Positions 41,659 through 51,070 are shown, numbered from the stretch's first letter. The stretch: DNA of 64,000 bases from Streptomyces spinosus (GCF_020400655.1 NZ_JAINRC010000018.1:62001-126000), one strand, 5' to 3'. Notes: a model not told the origin generated them from the letters alone. A program made the numbers and translations.

Positions 41659-42606
41659 TCAGCCCTTCCTGAGGGGCGCTCTGCCGACAGGCGGCAGGAT
41701 CTCCGCGGCGAATCGCGCCTGCTGGAGTATCGGTGAGCTGGTCTCGATGATGCTCACAAGGTCGTGCCGGTCGCCCCTCGTGTCCACGGACAGCACCTGC
41801 TGGTAGACCTCGGTGAGGACGTGCTGGACGACGACGGCCGCCTGCCCAACCTGCCGCGCGAGCCGCGCCTTCAGCACCTGCGGCAATACGTGTCGGGCGG
41901 CGGGGAGACCGTACACGGTGGCGGCCAGACTCAGCCGCTCGTCGTGCAGCACGGCCGCCAGTTCGGCGGCCTGCCCGGCGGGTGCCGCCTGAGGGTGTGG
42001 CGGTGTCGTGCCCGACACGCTGCCCGCCAGCGCGTCTGTCATCCGACGGGCCGCTCCCAGCGCCAGGGCGGCGACCGCGGTCCAGTGGAAGGCGGCATCG
42101 CTCGCGCACAGCGGCTCGCCCGAAGTGTACGTGGCGAAGCCGGCCGGCACATACACCTCGACCGCCGCGTACACGTCCGCCGGCCCGGACGCCGGGCTGC
42201 TGTCCCCGCTGCCGCTGGGGAGTCGGCCGGTCGCGAGGAGGTGCTTGGCGGGCACCACGAACAGATCGGGTCCGTTCTGCCCGCCGTCCGCACCGCCGCA
42301 GGGCCGATGGCCGTCGTCGGCGAGCGGTAGTGCCACCCAGGGCATGGCGTCCGCGGCGGAGGGCAGCCGCCAGTGCCCCGAGAGGGTGTAGCCCCCGGAG
42401 GCCGGCCGAGCGGCTGGTGTACCGGTCCCGTCGGTGCCGGGGACCCCGGTGGGCAGCGGTGCGGCCCAGTTCCACGTACTGGTCAAGGCCCGCCAGGCTC
42501 CGGCGGGGTCGTCATGGCCGTACTCCTCGAGGGCGGAAAGCACCCTCAGAAGTGCGGAATCGGGTCCCAGGGCCTTCACCCGGTCGTCGTGCGTCGGCAT
42601 CGGCAT
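41659..42606 (-). CDS. acyl-CoA-dehydrogenase-like flavoprotein, short form
   Basis: A 315-residue protein with the middle and C-terminal domains of the acyl-CoA dehydrogenase/flavin-monooxygenase fold. SGGYTLSGHWRLPSAADAMPWVALPL is the beta-barrel segment that contacts FAD, WTAVAALALGAARRMTDAL and the helices to the C terminus form the four-helix bundle. Full-length relatives have about 380 residues; the N-terminal helical domain is largely absent, with only a short leader (DSALLRVLSALEEYG). It may be degenerate or a non-classical member. It starts 4 bases after the stop of the hydroxyacid dehydrogenase and is followed by the pheA remnant. Confidence 0.7.
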   Translation of the reverse strand: MPMPTHDDRVKALGPDSALLRVLSALEEYGHDDPAGAWRALTSTWNWAAPLPTGVPGTDGTGTPAARPASGGYTLSGHWRLPSAADAMPWVALPLADDGHRPCGGADGGQNGPDLFVVPAKHLLATGRLPSGSGDSSPASGPADVYAAVEVYVPAGFATYTSGEPLCASDAAFHWTAVAALALGAARRMTDALAGSVSGTTPPHPQAAPAGQAAELAAVLHDERLSLAATVYGLPAARHVLPQVLKARLARQVGQAAVVVQHVLTEVYQQVLSVDTRGDRHDLVSIIETSSPILQQARFAAEILPPVGRAPLRKG

Positions 42607-42610
42607 ACGT

Positions 42611-43588
42611 TCAGGCCGCCTGTTCGTCGACTTGGGCTCCGGTTGTCGTCAGGACGATGTTGTGCAACGCCTGGCCCCGCTGGTAACGGCCCAACTGGCG
42701 CCGCAGGAAGTCCTTGCTCATGGCCTCGAAAGCGTCCGTGAACGCGGCCACGTGGGGGGTGATCAGCACGCCGGGTAGGTGCCACAAGGGGTGGTCGGCC
42801 GGCAGGGGTTCGGGATCCGTGACGTCGAGCGCGGCCCGCAGCCGTCCGGCCCGCACCCCGCGGACCAGGGCGTCGGTGTCGACCAGTTCGCCACGAGCGA
42901 TGTTCACGAGCATCGCATTGTCCGGCAACAATGCCAGTGCGTCCGCGCCGAACATGCCGCGCGTCCGCTCGGTCAGGGGGGCGCACAGCACCACCGCCTC
43001 CACCGTGGGCAGCAGCGCGGGCAGCTCCGCCGCCCCGTGCACGTGCCCCGCCCGGGTCGTACGCGCCGTGCGCGCCACGAGGACCACCTCGCACCGGAAC
43101 GTGCTCAGCCGGGCTGCGACCGCCGCGCCGACAGCCCCGTGGCCGACGACCAGGACACGTTTGCCGACCAGCGTGGTCCGGAACTCGGGCCGCCATCTTC
43201 CCTCGGCCTGTCGCGTCCGGAAGTCGTCGAGTCCCCGGCACAGCGAGAGCAACAGGGTCACGCCCAGCTCGGCTGTGGCCTCGCGGTGCACACCGCGACC
43301 GGTCGCAAGCCGCATGCCGGAAGACGCGCCGTCCAGCAACGGCATGACGTACTCGTAGCCGGAGCTGAGGAGTTGAAGCACCTCAAGGTTGTGCATGCGC
43401 GGTAACACCTCGCGCAGTACGTGCTCGGCGCCCGGCGACGGTGGAGCGACCAGGAAACGCACGTCGTCCGGATGACCGGGGAGTGCGGTGGAACCGTCCC
43501 AGAAGACGTATCGCAACCCGGCCGTGAGGTCGGGGAACCGGTGCGGGGGGTACGGGATCCAGACGGTCCTGGCGTCGCCGTCCTTCAT
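42611..43588 (-). CDS. D-2-hydroxyacid dehydrogenase (NAD-dependent)
   Basis: A 325-residue D-isomer-specific 2-hydroxyacid dehydrogenase. VGKRVLVVGHGAVGAAVAARLS is the NAD-binding GxGxxG loop, VNIARGELVDTDALVRGVRAG holds the catalytic arginine, LDVTDPEPLPADHPLWHLPGVLITPHVAAF the acid and histidine. It reduces a 2-oxo acid to the D-hydroxy acid. Its operon once included prephenate dehydratase, the phenylpyruvate-forming enzyme, so an aryl pyruvate is a natural guess for the substrate; this is inference. The leader contains a long hairpin (43617-43656). Confidence 0.88.
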   Translation of the reverse strand: MKDGDARTVWIPYPPHRFPDLTAGLRYVFWDGSTALPGHPDDVRFLVAPPSPGAEHVLREVLPRMHNLEVLQLLSSGYEYVMPLLDGASSGMRLATGRGVHREATAELGVTLLLSLCRGLDDFRTRQAEGRWRPEFRTTLVGKRVLVVGHGAVGAAVAARLSTFRCEVVLVARTARTTRAGHVHGAAELPALLPTVEAVVLCAPLTERTRGMFGADALALLPDNAMLVNIARGELVDTDALVRGVRAGRLRAALDVTDPEPLPADHPLWHLPGVLITPHVAAFTDAFEAMSKDFLRRQLGRYQRGQALHNIVLTTTGAQVDEQAA

Positions 43589-43616
43589 GGTAGATCAACT
43601 TCTTCCGGCTTCGGTG

Positions 43617-43656
43617 CCGCGTGGACCGGCACGGATCCACCTAGTGGTCCACGCGG
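43617..43656 (-). promoter_or_regulatory. hairpin in the leader of the hydroxyacid dehydrogenase operon
   Basis: Perfect 11-bp arms CCGCGTGGACC (43617-43627) and GGTCCACGCGG (43646-43656). The inner sequence can form a competing hairpin GGATCCAC-CTA-GTGGTCC. Possible attenuator or operator, 30 bases upstream of the ATG at 43588. Confidence 0.4.
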
Positions 43657-43890
43657 ATTTCGGTTGGCTTCATGAAGCTTCGTGCGTTCGTGGGAATGGA
43701 CGTGTCAGTCGATGTGAAGGTTTGATGTGGAGCTCGCCACTCGAACGGCTGCGCCGTCGACGAGTGGGGACGACCAGGGCAACGCACCGGAGCCTACTCG
43801 GCACGTAGCACGCCGCGTTCGACGCAGGTGGCGACTGGGATTCGCGTATTTGGACGCGGTTCACACGGCGTCGACCTAGCCGATCAGCCC

Positions 43891-43912
43891 GCATCACAAC
43901 ATTGTGATGCGC
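43891..43912. promoter_or_regulatory. 22-bp perfect palindrome (operator candidate)
   Basis: CGCATCACAA-CA-TTGTGATGCG, 10-bp arms, in the 432-base divergent gap between the hydroxyacid dehydrogenase operon and the secreted amidase at 44021. The symmetry and length suit a TetR- or GntR-type repressor; no such gene adjoins it. Nothing else identifiable lies in the gap apart from the hairpin at 43617-43656. Confidence 0.55.
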
Positions 43913-44020
43913 TCATCATAACGTCTGCTACGTTCGGAGTGCATCGAACTCGGCCAACGTGGATTTCCAGTCGGCTGACAGTCGATGCGACCTTCACCTC
44001 TGCCCCGATTTGGGAAGTAG

Positions 44021-45946
44021 ATGACAAAAGACACGAACCCCCGCCGGAAGCATGCCCTCCGGCGGCGTCCCGTTGCGCTTGGTGCCGCGGCCGTGGCCGT
44101 GGCCGGAGCCATTGCCGTTCCGGTGGTGGCGCAGGCGACTCAGGGCGACCCCGCGAGCGACCCCACCCTGCAGAAGGCGTTCGCGACTGCTGCGGCCGAG
44201 TTCCACGTCCCCCCGCAGGTGTTGCTCGCGGTGGCCTACGAGCAGTCGGCCTGGGACACCCACAAGGGGCAGCACAGTGCCTCGGGTGGTTACGGCCCGA
44301 TGCACCTGACCGACGTCACCCCCGAGATGATCGCCGGCGGCTCCGCCGGCATGGCCGGCCGTGCCGAGGCCGCCAAGCTCGCGAAGGGCGAGGACAAGCA
44401 CACCGCGCGGACCGCCGCGAAGCTCTCCGGGCTGTCCGTCGACGAAGTGCGTACCGACCCCTCGGCGAACATCCGCGCCGGCGCCGCGCTGCTCGCGTCG
44501 TACCAGAAGGAGTTGAACGGCAAGACCTCTGACAACCCCGACGACTGGTACGGGGCGGTCGCCCGGTACAGCCAGGCCACGGAACGCCAGGGCGCGTCGG
44601 CGTTCGCGAACCGGGTCTTCGACACGATGAAGAAGGGTGTCGCCCGCACGACGGACGGCGGCGAGACCGTGCGGCTCACCGCCGACGCAGAGGTCAACCC
44701 AGCCACCTGGCAGGTAAAAGCGCTCAAGTTGCCGAGCGCCAAGGCGACGACGGACCCCGAGTGCCCGCCGACCCTGGACTGCACCTTCGTCCCGGCTGCC
44801 CCGGGCAACGGGCAGGTTTCGGACCGGCCCGCGAACGGGATCAGGATCGACCAGATCGTCATCCACGACACCGAGTCGCCCTACGAGTCGGCCATCGCCA
44901 CGTTCCAGGACCCGTCGAGCTTCACCTCGGCGCACTACGTGGTGCGCTCCTCCGACGGCGCGGTGACCCAGATGGTGCCCACCAAGAACCTGGGCTTCCA
45001 CGCGGGCAACTACTCCACCAACCTGCACTCGATCGGCATCGAGCACGAGGGCTACGCGGCGCACGGTGCCACCTGGTACACCCAGTCGGAGTACCGCGCG
45101 ACGGCGGAGCTGGTGAAGTACCTGGCCGAGCGCTTCGACATCCCGCTGGACCGTCAGCACATCATCGGTCACGACAATGTCCTGGCGCCGGCCGATCGGT
45201 TCACCAAGGACCAGCACTGGGATCCTGGGCCCTCCTGGGACTGGGAGCGCTTCATGGGCCTGGTCGGTGCTCCGCTGAGCGGACGGCGCGGCATCGGCCC
45301 CGTGGGCTCCGCCGTGACGATGGCACCGGACTTCACCCGGAACGAGCAGGCCATGGAGCTGTGTCCGCAGGATGACGGCAGTGGCGCCACCAAGGAGTGC
45401 ACGACCGTGCGCCAGGCGTCGAACTTCATCGCCCTGCGCACGGAACCGCGTGCCGACGCACCACTCTTCGCCGAGCAGTCCATCCACCCGAACGAGCCCG
45501 GCACCAACCGGATCAGCGACTGGGGCTCCGCCGCCCAGGCCGGGCAGCAGTTCGTCGTCGCCGGAGTGAAGGGCGACTGGACGGCCATTTGGTACAGCGG
45601 CAGCAAGGTGTGGTTCCACAACCCACATGGTCGTTTCACGATCCCCACCCGTGACGCGACCATCGTCCGGCCCGCTGGCACCGAGTCCCTGAAGGTCTTC
45701 GGCACCAGCTACCCGGACGCCGACGAGTACCCAGAGGGTCTTTCGCCGTCGACGCAGGCCCCCCTGAGCATGTACAGCGTTCCCGCCGGGCAGGCGTACG
45801 TGGCCACGGCCGAGCCGACACCGACGGACGACTTCTTCCCGTCCAGCGGCAAGGTCGTCATCGGTACCGGGAAGATGTACACGATCCAGTACAGCCACAA
45901 GACCGCTCTGATCCATGCGGACGAGGTCGACGCCACGCGCCGTTGA
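44021..45946 (+). CDS. secreted N-acetylmuramoyl-L-alanine amidase with lysozyme-like N-domain
   Basis: A 641-residue exported cell-wall hydrolase. [20 protein letters not shown] followed by [19 protein letters not shown] is a signal peptide. Residues about 50-200 resemble a lytic-transglycosylase fold ([33 protein letters not shown]). Residues about 280-420 are an Amidase_2 domain with zinc ligands in [18 protein letters not shown] and HIIGHDNV. The C-terminal part ([30 protein letters not shown]) looks like an SH3-type wall-binding module. It would cleave the amide between muramic acid and the peptide. GGGAAG precedes the ATG. It does not fit the flanking pathway genes and may be a cell-wall housekeeping gene. 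Confidence 0.9.
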   Translation: MTKDTNPRRKHALRRRPVALGAAAVAVAGAIAVPVVAQATQGDPASDPTLQKAFATAAAEFHVPPQVLLAVAYEQSAWDTHKGQHSASGGYGPMHLTDVTPEMIAGGSAGMAGRAEAAKLAKGEDKHTARTAAKLSGLSVDEVRTDPSANIRAGAALLASYQKELNGKTSDNPDDWYGAVARYSQATERQGASAFANRVFDTMKKGVARTTDGGETVRLTADAEVNPATWQVKALKLPSAKATTDPECPPTLDCTFVPAAPGNGQVSDRPANGIRIDQIVIHDTESPYESAIATFQDPSSFTSAHYVVRSSDGAVTQMVPTKNLGFHAGNYSTNLHSIGIEHEGYAAHGATWYTQSEYRATAELVKYLAERFDIPLDRQHIIGHDNVLAPADRFTKDQHWDPGPSWDWERFMGLVGAPLSGRRGIGPVGSAVTMAPDFTRNEQAMELCPQDDGSGATKECTTVRQASNFIALRTEPRADAPLFAEQSIHPNEPGTNRISDWGSAAQAGQQFVVAGVKGDWTAIWYSGSKVWFHNPHGRFTIPTRDATIVRPAGTESLKVFGTSYPDADEYPEGLSPSTQAPLSMYSVPAGQAYVATAEPTPTDDFFPSSGKVVIGTGKMYTIQYSHKTALIHADEVDATRR

Positions 45947-46094
45947 GCGGTTCGGCAGGGATCGGGGACCTGACTGGTTGGCCGTCCGGCGCATGGGCGA
46001 GCACCGGCCGGCCACCATGTCGGCCCGCCCCTGCTGATCTGGCTCACGCGCGTCCACGCCGACAGCCGACTCCACCGTTTCGACGCTTGAGCTG

Positions 46095-47528
46095 TCACTG
46101 AGGCCGGAACCCGGACGAGGAGCCGCTCAGCAGGGGTGCTCGGCGCCGGGTCTCCTCGTCACCGCAGGCGGCCTCGTAGACCTGGCCGATGTGCAGCAGG
46201 TCGGGTTCGGCCAGGTGGTTGCCGATGAGTTGCATGCCGATGGGCAGGCCGTGGTGGTCCTCGCCGACCGGCAGGGACAGGGCGGGGAGGCCGGTGATGT
46301 TGGCCGGTGAGGTGAGCCGGAGGAGGCCGTCGGTGATGTCTTCCGTGTAGCCGTCGTCCCATCGCATCTCGGTCTGCGAACGCAGAGGGGCCGTGGCGGC
46401 GACGGTGGGTGTGGCGAGGACGTCGATGGTGGTGAAGAGCTCGCGCCATGCCTCCCTGATCAGGCTGCGGCCTCGCTGCGCTCTCAGGTAGGTGTCGGCG
46501 GTGATCATCCGTCCGGCCTCCAGGAGGGTCCGCAGGCCGTCGCCGAAGAGCTCCGGGTGGTGGCGAAGGTGCTCGTCGTGCGCCGCTGCCGCCTCGGGGG
46601 CCACGTGGCCCCACAGTGTGGGGATCACATACGTGGTGAGTGGCACGGTCACGTCGACCGGGGTCGCTCCGAGTTCGACGAGCCGGGCTGTCGCCCGGTG
46701 CACCGCGTCCGCCACGGGTGTTTCCACGTGCTCGAAGAAGTAGTTCGCGGGGACACCGACTCTCACGCCCCTCAGGTCCCCGGAGCCCGTGCCGAGCCGG
46801 GGCGGATGCGGTGAGACGACGCTCGCCGGATCCCGCGGGTCCTGACCGGAGATGGCGTGGAGGACCAGGGCCGCGTCCTGGACGCTCCGGGTGAGGGGGC
46901 CGACGTGGTCCATGGACCAGGACAGGGGGGCCACGCCGAAGCGGGAGACCACGCCGTAGGTGGGCTTGAGGCCCACGAGCCCGTTGAACGACGCGGGGAC
47001 GCGGACGGAGCCGGCGGTGTCGGTGCCCAGGGCGAAGGTGGCGGAGCCGACCGCCACGGCGGCGGCCGACCCGCCGCTGGAGCCGCCGGCGATCCTGTCG
47101 CGGGCCCAGGGATTGGCGGTCTGGGGGGTGATGAGGCCGTAGGCGAACTCGTGCATCTCGGTCTTCCCGACCAGGATCGCGCCGGCCGCGGTCAGACGGT
47201 CCATGACCGCGCTGTCCTCGGCGGGGACCCGCTCGGCCCACAGTGCGGAACTGGCCGTGGTGAGGACGCCGGAGGCGTCGATGTTGTCTTTCAGCGCGAA
47301 GGGGACGCCGTGCAGCGGGCCCAGGGGGCGCCCCGCCATCACATCCCGCTCCGCCTGGGCCGCCCTTGCCCGGGCGGCCTCGGCTGTGCGGGTCACGAAG
47401 GCGTTGAGGGTGTCTTCGGTGTCCGCGGCCCGCTGGAGGACGGACTCGGTCAGTTCGACCGGGGAGAGCTCCTTGGCGGCGATGGCCTCGGCCGCGGCGG
47501 CGGCGGTGAGTTCGCAGGGCTGCGTCAC
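46095..47528 (-). CDS. amidase-signature enzyme (GatA-like)
   Basis: A 477-residue amidase-signature hydrolase. PFALKDNIDASGVLTTASS contains the catalytic lysine, AGGSSGGSAAAVAVG the cis-Ser region and LGTDTAGSVRVPASFNGLVGLKPTYGVVSR the nucleophilic serine, so the Ser-cisSer-Lys triad is intact. The GTG at 47528 overlaps the stop of the GatC-like gene (GTGA), so the two are translationally coupled. Like GatCA it could belong to an amidotransferase, but no GatB is present and an asparagine synthetase is next upstream, so a dedicated hydrolase or amide-forming role in a pathway is more likely. The frame happens to be open back to 50996; that is codon bias, not a fusion. Confidence 0.88.
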   Translation of the reverse strand: MTQPCELTAAAAAEAIAAKELSPVELTESVLQRAADTEDTLNAFVTRTAEAARARAAQAERDVMAGRPLGPLHGVPFALKDNIDASGVLTTASSALWAERVPAEDSAVMDRLTAAGAILVGKTEMHEFAYGLITPQTANPWARDRIAGGSSGGSAAAVAVGSATFALGTDTAGSVRVPASFNGLVGLKPTYGVVSRFGVAPLSWSMDHVGPLTRSVQDAALVLHAISGQDPRDPASVVSPHPPRLGTGSGDLRGVRVGVPANYFFEHVETPVADAVHRATARLVELGATPVDVTVPLTTYVIPTLWGHVAPEAAAAHDEHLRHHPELFGDGLRTLLEAGRMITADTYLRAQRGRSLIREAWRELFTTIDVLATPTVAATAPLRSQTEMRWDDGYTEDITDGLLRLTSPANITGLPALSLPVGEDHHGLPIGMQLIGNHLAEPDLLHIGQVYEAACGDEETRRRAPLLSGSSSGFRPQ

Positions 47529-47725
47529 CGGAGTCTCCCGGTGGCACCGCGGCCGGTGACGGTGAAGACGGGTGCCGGTGCGGTTCCGGTGAGGTCCAGT
47601 GCGTCCAGGGTCCTGATGATCGACGTGATGCGGGCTGCCAGCTCCGCGGCCCGGTACTGCAGGAGGTCTGCCTCGGGCCGGTCGCCAAAGGACGTTCCTG
47701 GGGCGCTGCGCGAGGGCGACGGCAT
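47525..47725 (-). CDS. GatC-like small partner of the amidase
   Basis: A 66-residue protein from the ATG at 47725 (MPSPSRSAPGTSFGDRPEAD), with GAGAGGAC ribosome site. LLQYRAAELAARITSIIRTLDALDLTGTAPAPVFTVTGRG has the helix-then-extended layout of GatC and AtzG proteins, where the tail wraps around the amidase. Similarity is structural rather than by strong motif, so the call rests mainly on the position and the 4-base overlap with the amidase. Too small for a domain search to be decisive by eye. Confidence 0.6.
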   Translation of the reverse strand: MPSPSRSAPGTSFGDRPEADLLQYRAAELAARITSIIRTLDALDLTGTAPAPVFTVTGRGATGRLR

Positions 47726-47840
47726 GGGTGTGTCCTCTCGGAACTTCGCGCGACGGGCGTCGCTGCCGGGCGGCTGGGAATGCCCGGCGCCCCTGCTGAC
47801 GGGGGATGGACTCACAGGGACGCCGGGCGGTCTCGGAGGC

Positions 47841-47869
47841 GCCGGCCGGCGGGGGTGCCGCCGGCCGGC
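47841..47869 (-). terminator. hairpin after asparagine synthetase
   Basis: Perfect 12-bp arms GCCGGCCGGCGG (47841-47852) and CCGCCGGCCGGC (47858-47869), loop GGGTG, just past the stop of asnB and before the GatC-like gene. Confidence 0.65.
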
Positions 47870-47878
47870 CGGTTGGTG

Positions 47879-49729
47879 CTACACGTCGAGGGTGACGTCG
47901 TACGACTCGAGCCAGGCGTTGAGCGACAGGGGCACCTCGAGGTCGATCCGGGTGATCTGCGTGCTCTCGGCACTGACAGGCCGGGTCAGCCGGTCCTTGA
48001 CCCGGCCCAGGTCCAGCAGCGGCAGGATGGGCGCGTCGCCGCTGGAGAGGACTTCGGCGAACCGGTCGCGCAGCTTCTTCTCGTAACCGGAGTCCTGAGT
48101 GCTGGGGTAGGGCGCCTTGACACGTTCGGCGATGGACTGCGGGAGCACGTCGCGCGTGGCGGCGCGCAGCAGGCTCTTCTCTCGCCCGTCGAATTTCTTC
48201 ATCGACCAGGGGGCGTTGAAGACGTATTCCACCAGCCGGTGGTCGCAGAAGGGGACCCGGACCTCGAGGCCCACCGCCATGCTCATGCGGTCCTTGCGGT
48301 CCAGGAGCGTGTTCACGAAGCGTGTGAGGTTGAGGTAGGACAGCTCCCTCATCCGCTTCTCCAGTCCGCTCTCCCCGGGCAGTACGGGGGTTTCGGCGAT
48401 GGCGGTGTGGTAGCTGTCGCTGCGGCGGCCCGGTATGTCCAGGCGGGTGAGGAGGGAGGTGTCGAAGAGGGGGGTGCCGTCGTAGAACGGTCCGGGTGTG
48501 CTGGTGAGCCAGGGGAAGGTCTCGGCGGTGAGGACCTCGGGGTCGTGGAACCAGCTGTAGCCGCCGAAGAGTTCGTCCGCCGATTCCCCGGACAGGGCGA
48601 CCGTGGAGCGCTGGCGCACGGCCTGGAAGAGCAGGTAGAGGGAGGGCCACAGGTCGCCGTACCAGACGGGCGGCAGGTCGGTGGCGGCCAGGACGGCGGC
48701 CCGCACGGCGGGGTCGCTGAGGTCGTCGCTGTCGAGGAGGATCTCCTTGTGGTCGGCCTTGACCAGTTCGGCCAGGTCGCGCACGAAGGGGGCGTCCGGG
48801 GTGCTGCGCAGCGGGTCGGGTACGAAGTTCTCGGCGGCGCCGACGAAGTCGACGGAGAAGGACCGTACGGGTCCGGCGCCCTGGTCCTTGAGTGCCTTGG
48901 CGGCCAGGGCGGTGACCGCCGAGGAGTCCAGGCCTCCGGAGAGCAGGCTGCACAGCGGAACGTCGGAGATGAGCTGCCGGGAGACGATGTCCTCGAGCAG
49001 TTCGCGCACCGTGCGGATGGTCTGGTCCAGGGAGTCCGTGTGCTCCCTGGCCTCCAGCGCCCAGTAGCGGTGCTTGCTCAGTCCCTGTCGGCCCACGCGG
49101 ACGAGGTGACCGGGACGGACCTCGAACATGCCGGTGAAGATGGCGTGTTCGGGGGTCTTGACCATGTCGAGTATCTCGCTGAGGCCGTCGGCGTTGACGC
49201 GGCGGGGTACGTCGGGGTTGGCCAGGATCGCCTTGGGCTCGGAGCCGAAGAGGACGCCGTGGGGGGTGGGGAAGTAGTAGAGCGGCTTGACGCCCATGCG
49301 GTCGCGGACCAGGAGCAGTTCCTCGCGGCGGGTGTCCCAGATGGCGAAGGCGAACATGCCGTTGAGCTTGGTCACGAAGTCCACGCCCCACTGCAGGTAG
49401 GCGCGCAGGACCACTTCGGTGTCGCTCTGGGTCAGGAAGCGGTGACCGCGGGAGACGAGGTCGGAGCGCAGTTCCCGGTAGTTGTAGATCTCGCCGCTGA
49501 AGGTCAGCACGGCCAGGACACGGCCGTCGTCCTCGGCGAGCATGGGCTGCTTGCCGCCTTCGAGGTCGATCACGGACAGCCGGCGGTGGCCGATGGCGGC
49601 GTGACGGTCCGTCCACAGGCCGCTGGCGTCCGGGCCGCGGCAGGCCATGGTCTGGGTCATCGCGTCCGCCGTCGCGCGCTCGCGGGTCAGATCGCGTTCG
49701 AAGTCCACCCATCCGGCGATTCCGCACAT
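47879..49729 (-). CDS. asnB: glutamine-hydrolysing asparagine synthetase
   Basis: A 616-residue AsnB. MCGIAGWVDFERDL starts with the N-terminal nucleophile Cys2 of the glutaminase domain; FSGEIYNYRELRSDL and GMFAFAIWD are further glutaminase motifs. The synthetase domain has the PP-loop LCSLLSGGLDSSAVTALAA (about 254-272) and LSGESADELFGGY, YLNLTRFVNTLLDRKDRMSMAVGLEVRVPFCDHRLVEYVF. It transfers glutamine nitrogen to an adenylated carboxylate, aspartate or a pathway acid. Cys2 is intact, unlike beta-lactam synthetases. GAGAGGAC precedes the ATG. Lying in a specialised-metabolism context with an amidase, it may amidate a natural product rather than supply asparagine. Confidence 0.92.
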   Translation of the reverse strand: MCGIAGWVDFERDLTRERATADAMTQTMACRGPDASGLWTDRHAAIGHRRLSVIDLEGGKQPMLAEDDGRVLAVLTFSGEIYNYRELRSDLVSRGHRFLTQSDTEVVLRAYLQWGVDFVTKLNGMFAFAIWDTRREELLLVRDRMGVKPLYYFPTPHGVLFGSEPKAILANPDVPRRVNADGLSEILDMVKTPEHAIFTGMFEVRPGHLVRVGRQGLSKHRYWALEAREHTDSLDQTIRTVRELLEDIVSRQLISDVPLCSLLSGGLDSSAVTALAAKALKDQGAGPVRSFSVDFVGAAENFVPDPLRSTPDAPFVRDLAELVKADHKEILLDSDDLSDPAVRAAVLAATDLPPVWYGDLWPSLYLLFQAVRQRSTVALSGESADELFGGYSWFHDPEVLTAETFPWLTSTPGPFYDGTPLFDTSLLTRLDIPGRRSDSYHTAIAETPVLPGESGLEKRMRELSYLNLTRFVNTLLDRKDRMSMAVGLEVRVPFCDHRLVEYVFNAPWSMKKFDGREKSLLRAATRDVLPQSIAERVKAPYPSTQDSGYEKKLRDRFAEVLSSGDAPILPLLDLGRVKDRLTRPVSAESTQITRIDLEVPLSLNAWLESYDVTLDV

Positions 49730-49843
49730 GTGTGGTGTCCTCTCGTTGGTGTGTTGGGACCGGAGGTCTGCGACCGGCCGCCCGGACCGTTCGCGCTGCG
49801 GCAGGGTCCGGGCGTGCCGGGTCCTCGGAAGGGCCGGGGCGGG

Positions 49844-51070
49844 TCAGGCGTTGTCCGGCCAGGTCAGGCGTCGGGCGTAGTGGGCCCATACGGCGATGAC
49901 CATGAGGACGGCTGTCATGCCGCCCAGGGTCATGACCGTCGAGGGCGAGCTGGCGTCGACGACGATTCCGCCGGTCAGGGCGCCGAGGGAGATCGTGGCC
50001 TGGAACGACGCGGTGAACATGACGGAAGCGGCTTCGGGGGTGTCGGGACTCGCCTTGGTGAACCACGTCTGGGAGGAGACGGGCACCGCCCCGTATGCCA
50101 CGCCCCAGACGATCAGGAGGGCGACCGCTCCGGCTTTCCACTGGCCCAGAACGGGCAGGAGCAGGGTGGCGGCGGCGATCATGCCGGCGGCGATGCCGAA
50201 GGTGGCCCGCGGGTGGCGTGCGACCAGGGAGCCGCCCAGGAAGTTGCCGAGGATGCCCGCCGCGCCGTAGATCAGCAGGAAGACGGTGATGAGCCCGGAG
50301 CCCGCGTCGGTGACCTGCTCGAGGAACGGTGTGACGTAGGTGTACGTGCCGAAGTGCGCCAGCACCACCAGAACGGTCAGGAGCAGGGCGAAGCGGGTGG
50401 CGACGCTGTTGAGCATGCCTCGCAGGACGCCCAGGCGGGTGGTCTGGTGCGGTGGCAGTGGCGGCGTGACGATGAGCAGCATGATCAGTACGCCGACGGT
50501 GAGGCCGCCCATGGCGATGAACGCGGTACGCCATCCGGCCAGGTCGCCGATGAAGGTGCCGGCCGGTACGCCGAGCACGGAACCGAGGGGCACCGCGGAG
50601 AAGATCACCGCTGTGGCTCGGCCGACGGATTCGGCGGGGACCAGGCGTTCGGCCAGTGAGGCGCCGATGGACCAGAAGCCGCCGATGACGATGCCGACGA
50701 TGACGCGGGAGACCAGGACCAGCCAGTAGTCGGGGGCCGCCGCCGCCAGGAAGTTCGCCGCGGCGAGCAGGACCATGAAGGCGCACAGCATCAGGCGGCG
50801 GTCGATCCGCGCGGTGGCGACGGTGACGACGGGTGCGGCGATCGCCGCGAGGAAGCCGGGCATGGTCATCATCAGTCCGGCCATGCCGTCGGAGATGGTG
50901 AAGCTCGCACCGATCTTGGTCAGAAGTCCGATGGGGAGGATTTCCGTGGTGACGATGGAGAAGATGCCCAGCATCACCGCGACGACGGCCAGCCATCCGA
51001 TCACCGGGGAGCGGTGCGGTGAATCGGCCCCGCCAGGATCGCGCGTGGTGGCGGTGGTGGATGCAGCCAT
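49844..51070 (-). CDS. DHA1-family MFS exporter
   Basis: A 408-residue 12-helix MFS protein. VAVMLGIFSIVTTEILPIGLLTKIGASFTISDGMAGLMMTMPGFLAAIAAPVVT is helices 1-2, and LVSRVIVGIVIGGFWSIGASLAERLVP is the motif region in helices 4-5, as in sugar-efflux and chloramphenicol-type DHA1 exporters (AraJ/CmlR-like). The ATG at 51070 (MAASTTATTRDPGG) has CAGGACGG upstream; the frame is open to 51181. It lies between asnB and a divergent GlxA-type regulator, fitting a self-resistance or product exporter. Confidence 0.88.
   Translation of the reverse strand: MAASTTATTRDPGGADSPHRSPVIGWLAVVAVMLGIFSIVTTEILPIGLLTKIGASFTISDGMAGLMMTMPGFLAAIAAPVVTVATARIDRRLMLCAFMVLLAAANFLAAAAPDYWLVLVSRVIVGIVIGGFWSIGASLAERLVPAESVGRATAVIFSAVPLGSVLGVPAGTFIGDLAGWRTAFIAMGGLTVGVLIMLLIVTPPLPPHQTTRLGVLRGMLNSVATRFALLLTVLVVLAHFGTYTYVTPFLEQVTDAGSGLITVFLLIYGAAGILGNFLGGSLVARHPRATFGIAAGMIAAATLLLPVLGQWKAGAVALLIVWGVAYGAVPVSSQTWFTKASPDTPEAASVMFTASFQATISLGALTGGIVVDASSPSTVMTLGGMTAVLMVIAVWAHYARRLTWPDNA

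Noticed and set aside
47879-49729. Beta-lactam synthetase instead of asparagine synthetase
   Set aside because: The glutaminase Cys2 (MCGIAGW) and length of 616 residues fit AsnB; beta-lactam synthetases lack the glutaminase cysteine.
46095-50996. A 1633-codon open frame that spans amidase and asnB on the minus strand
   Set aside because: It is open only because of codon bias. The amidase start at 47528 with its overlap to the GatC-like gene, and the excellent asnB reading in another frame, explain the sequence.
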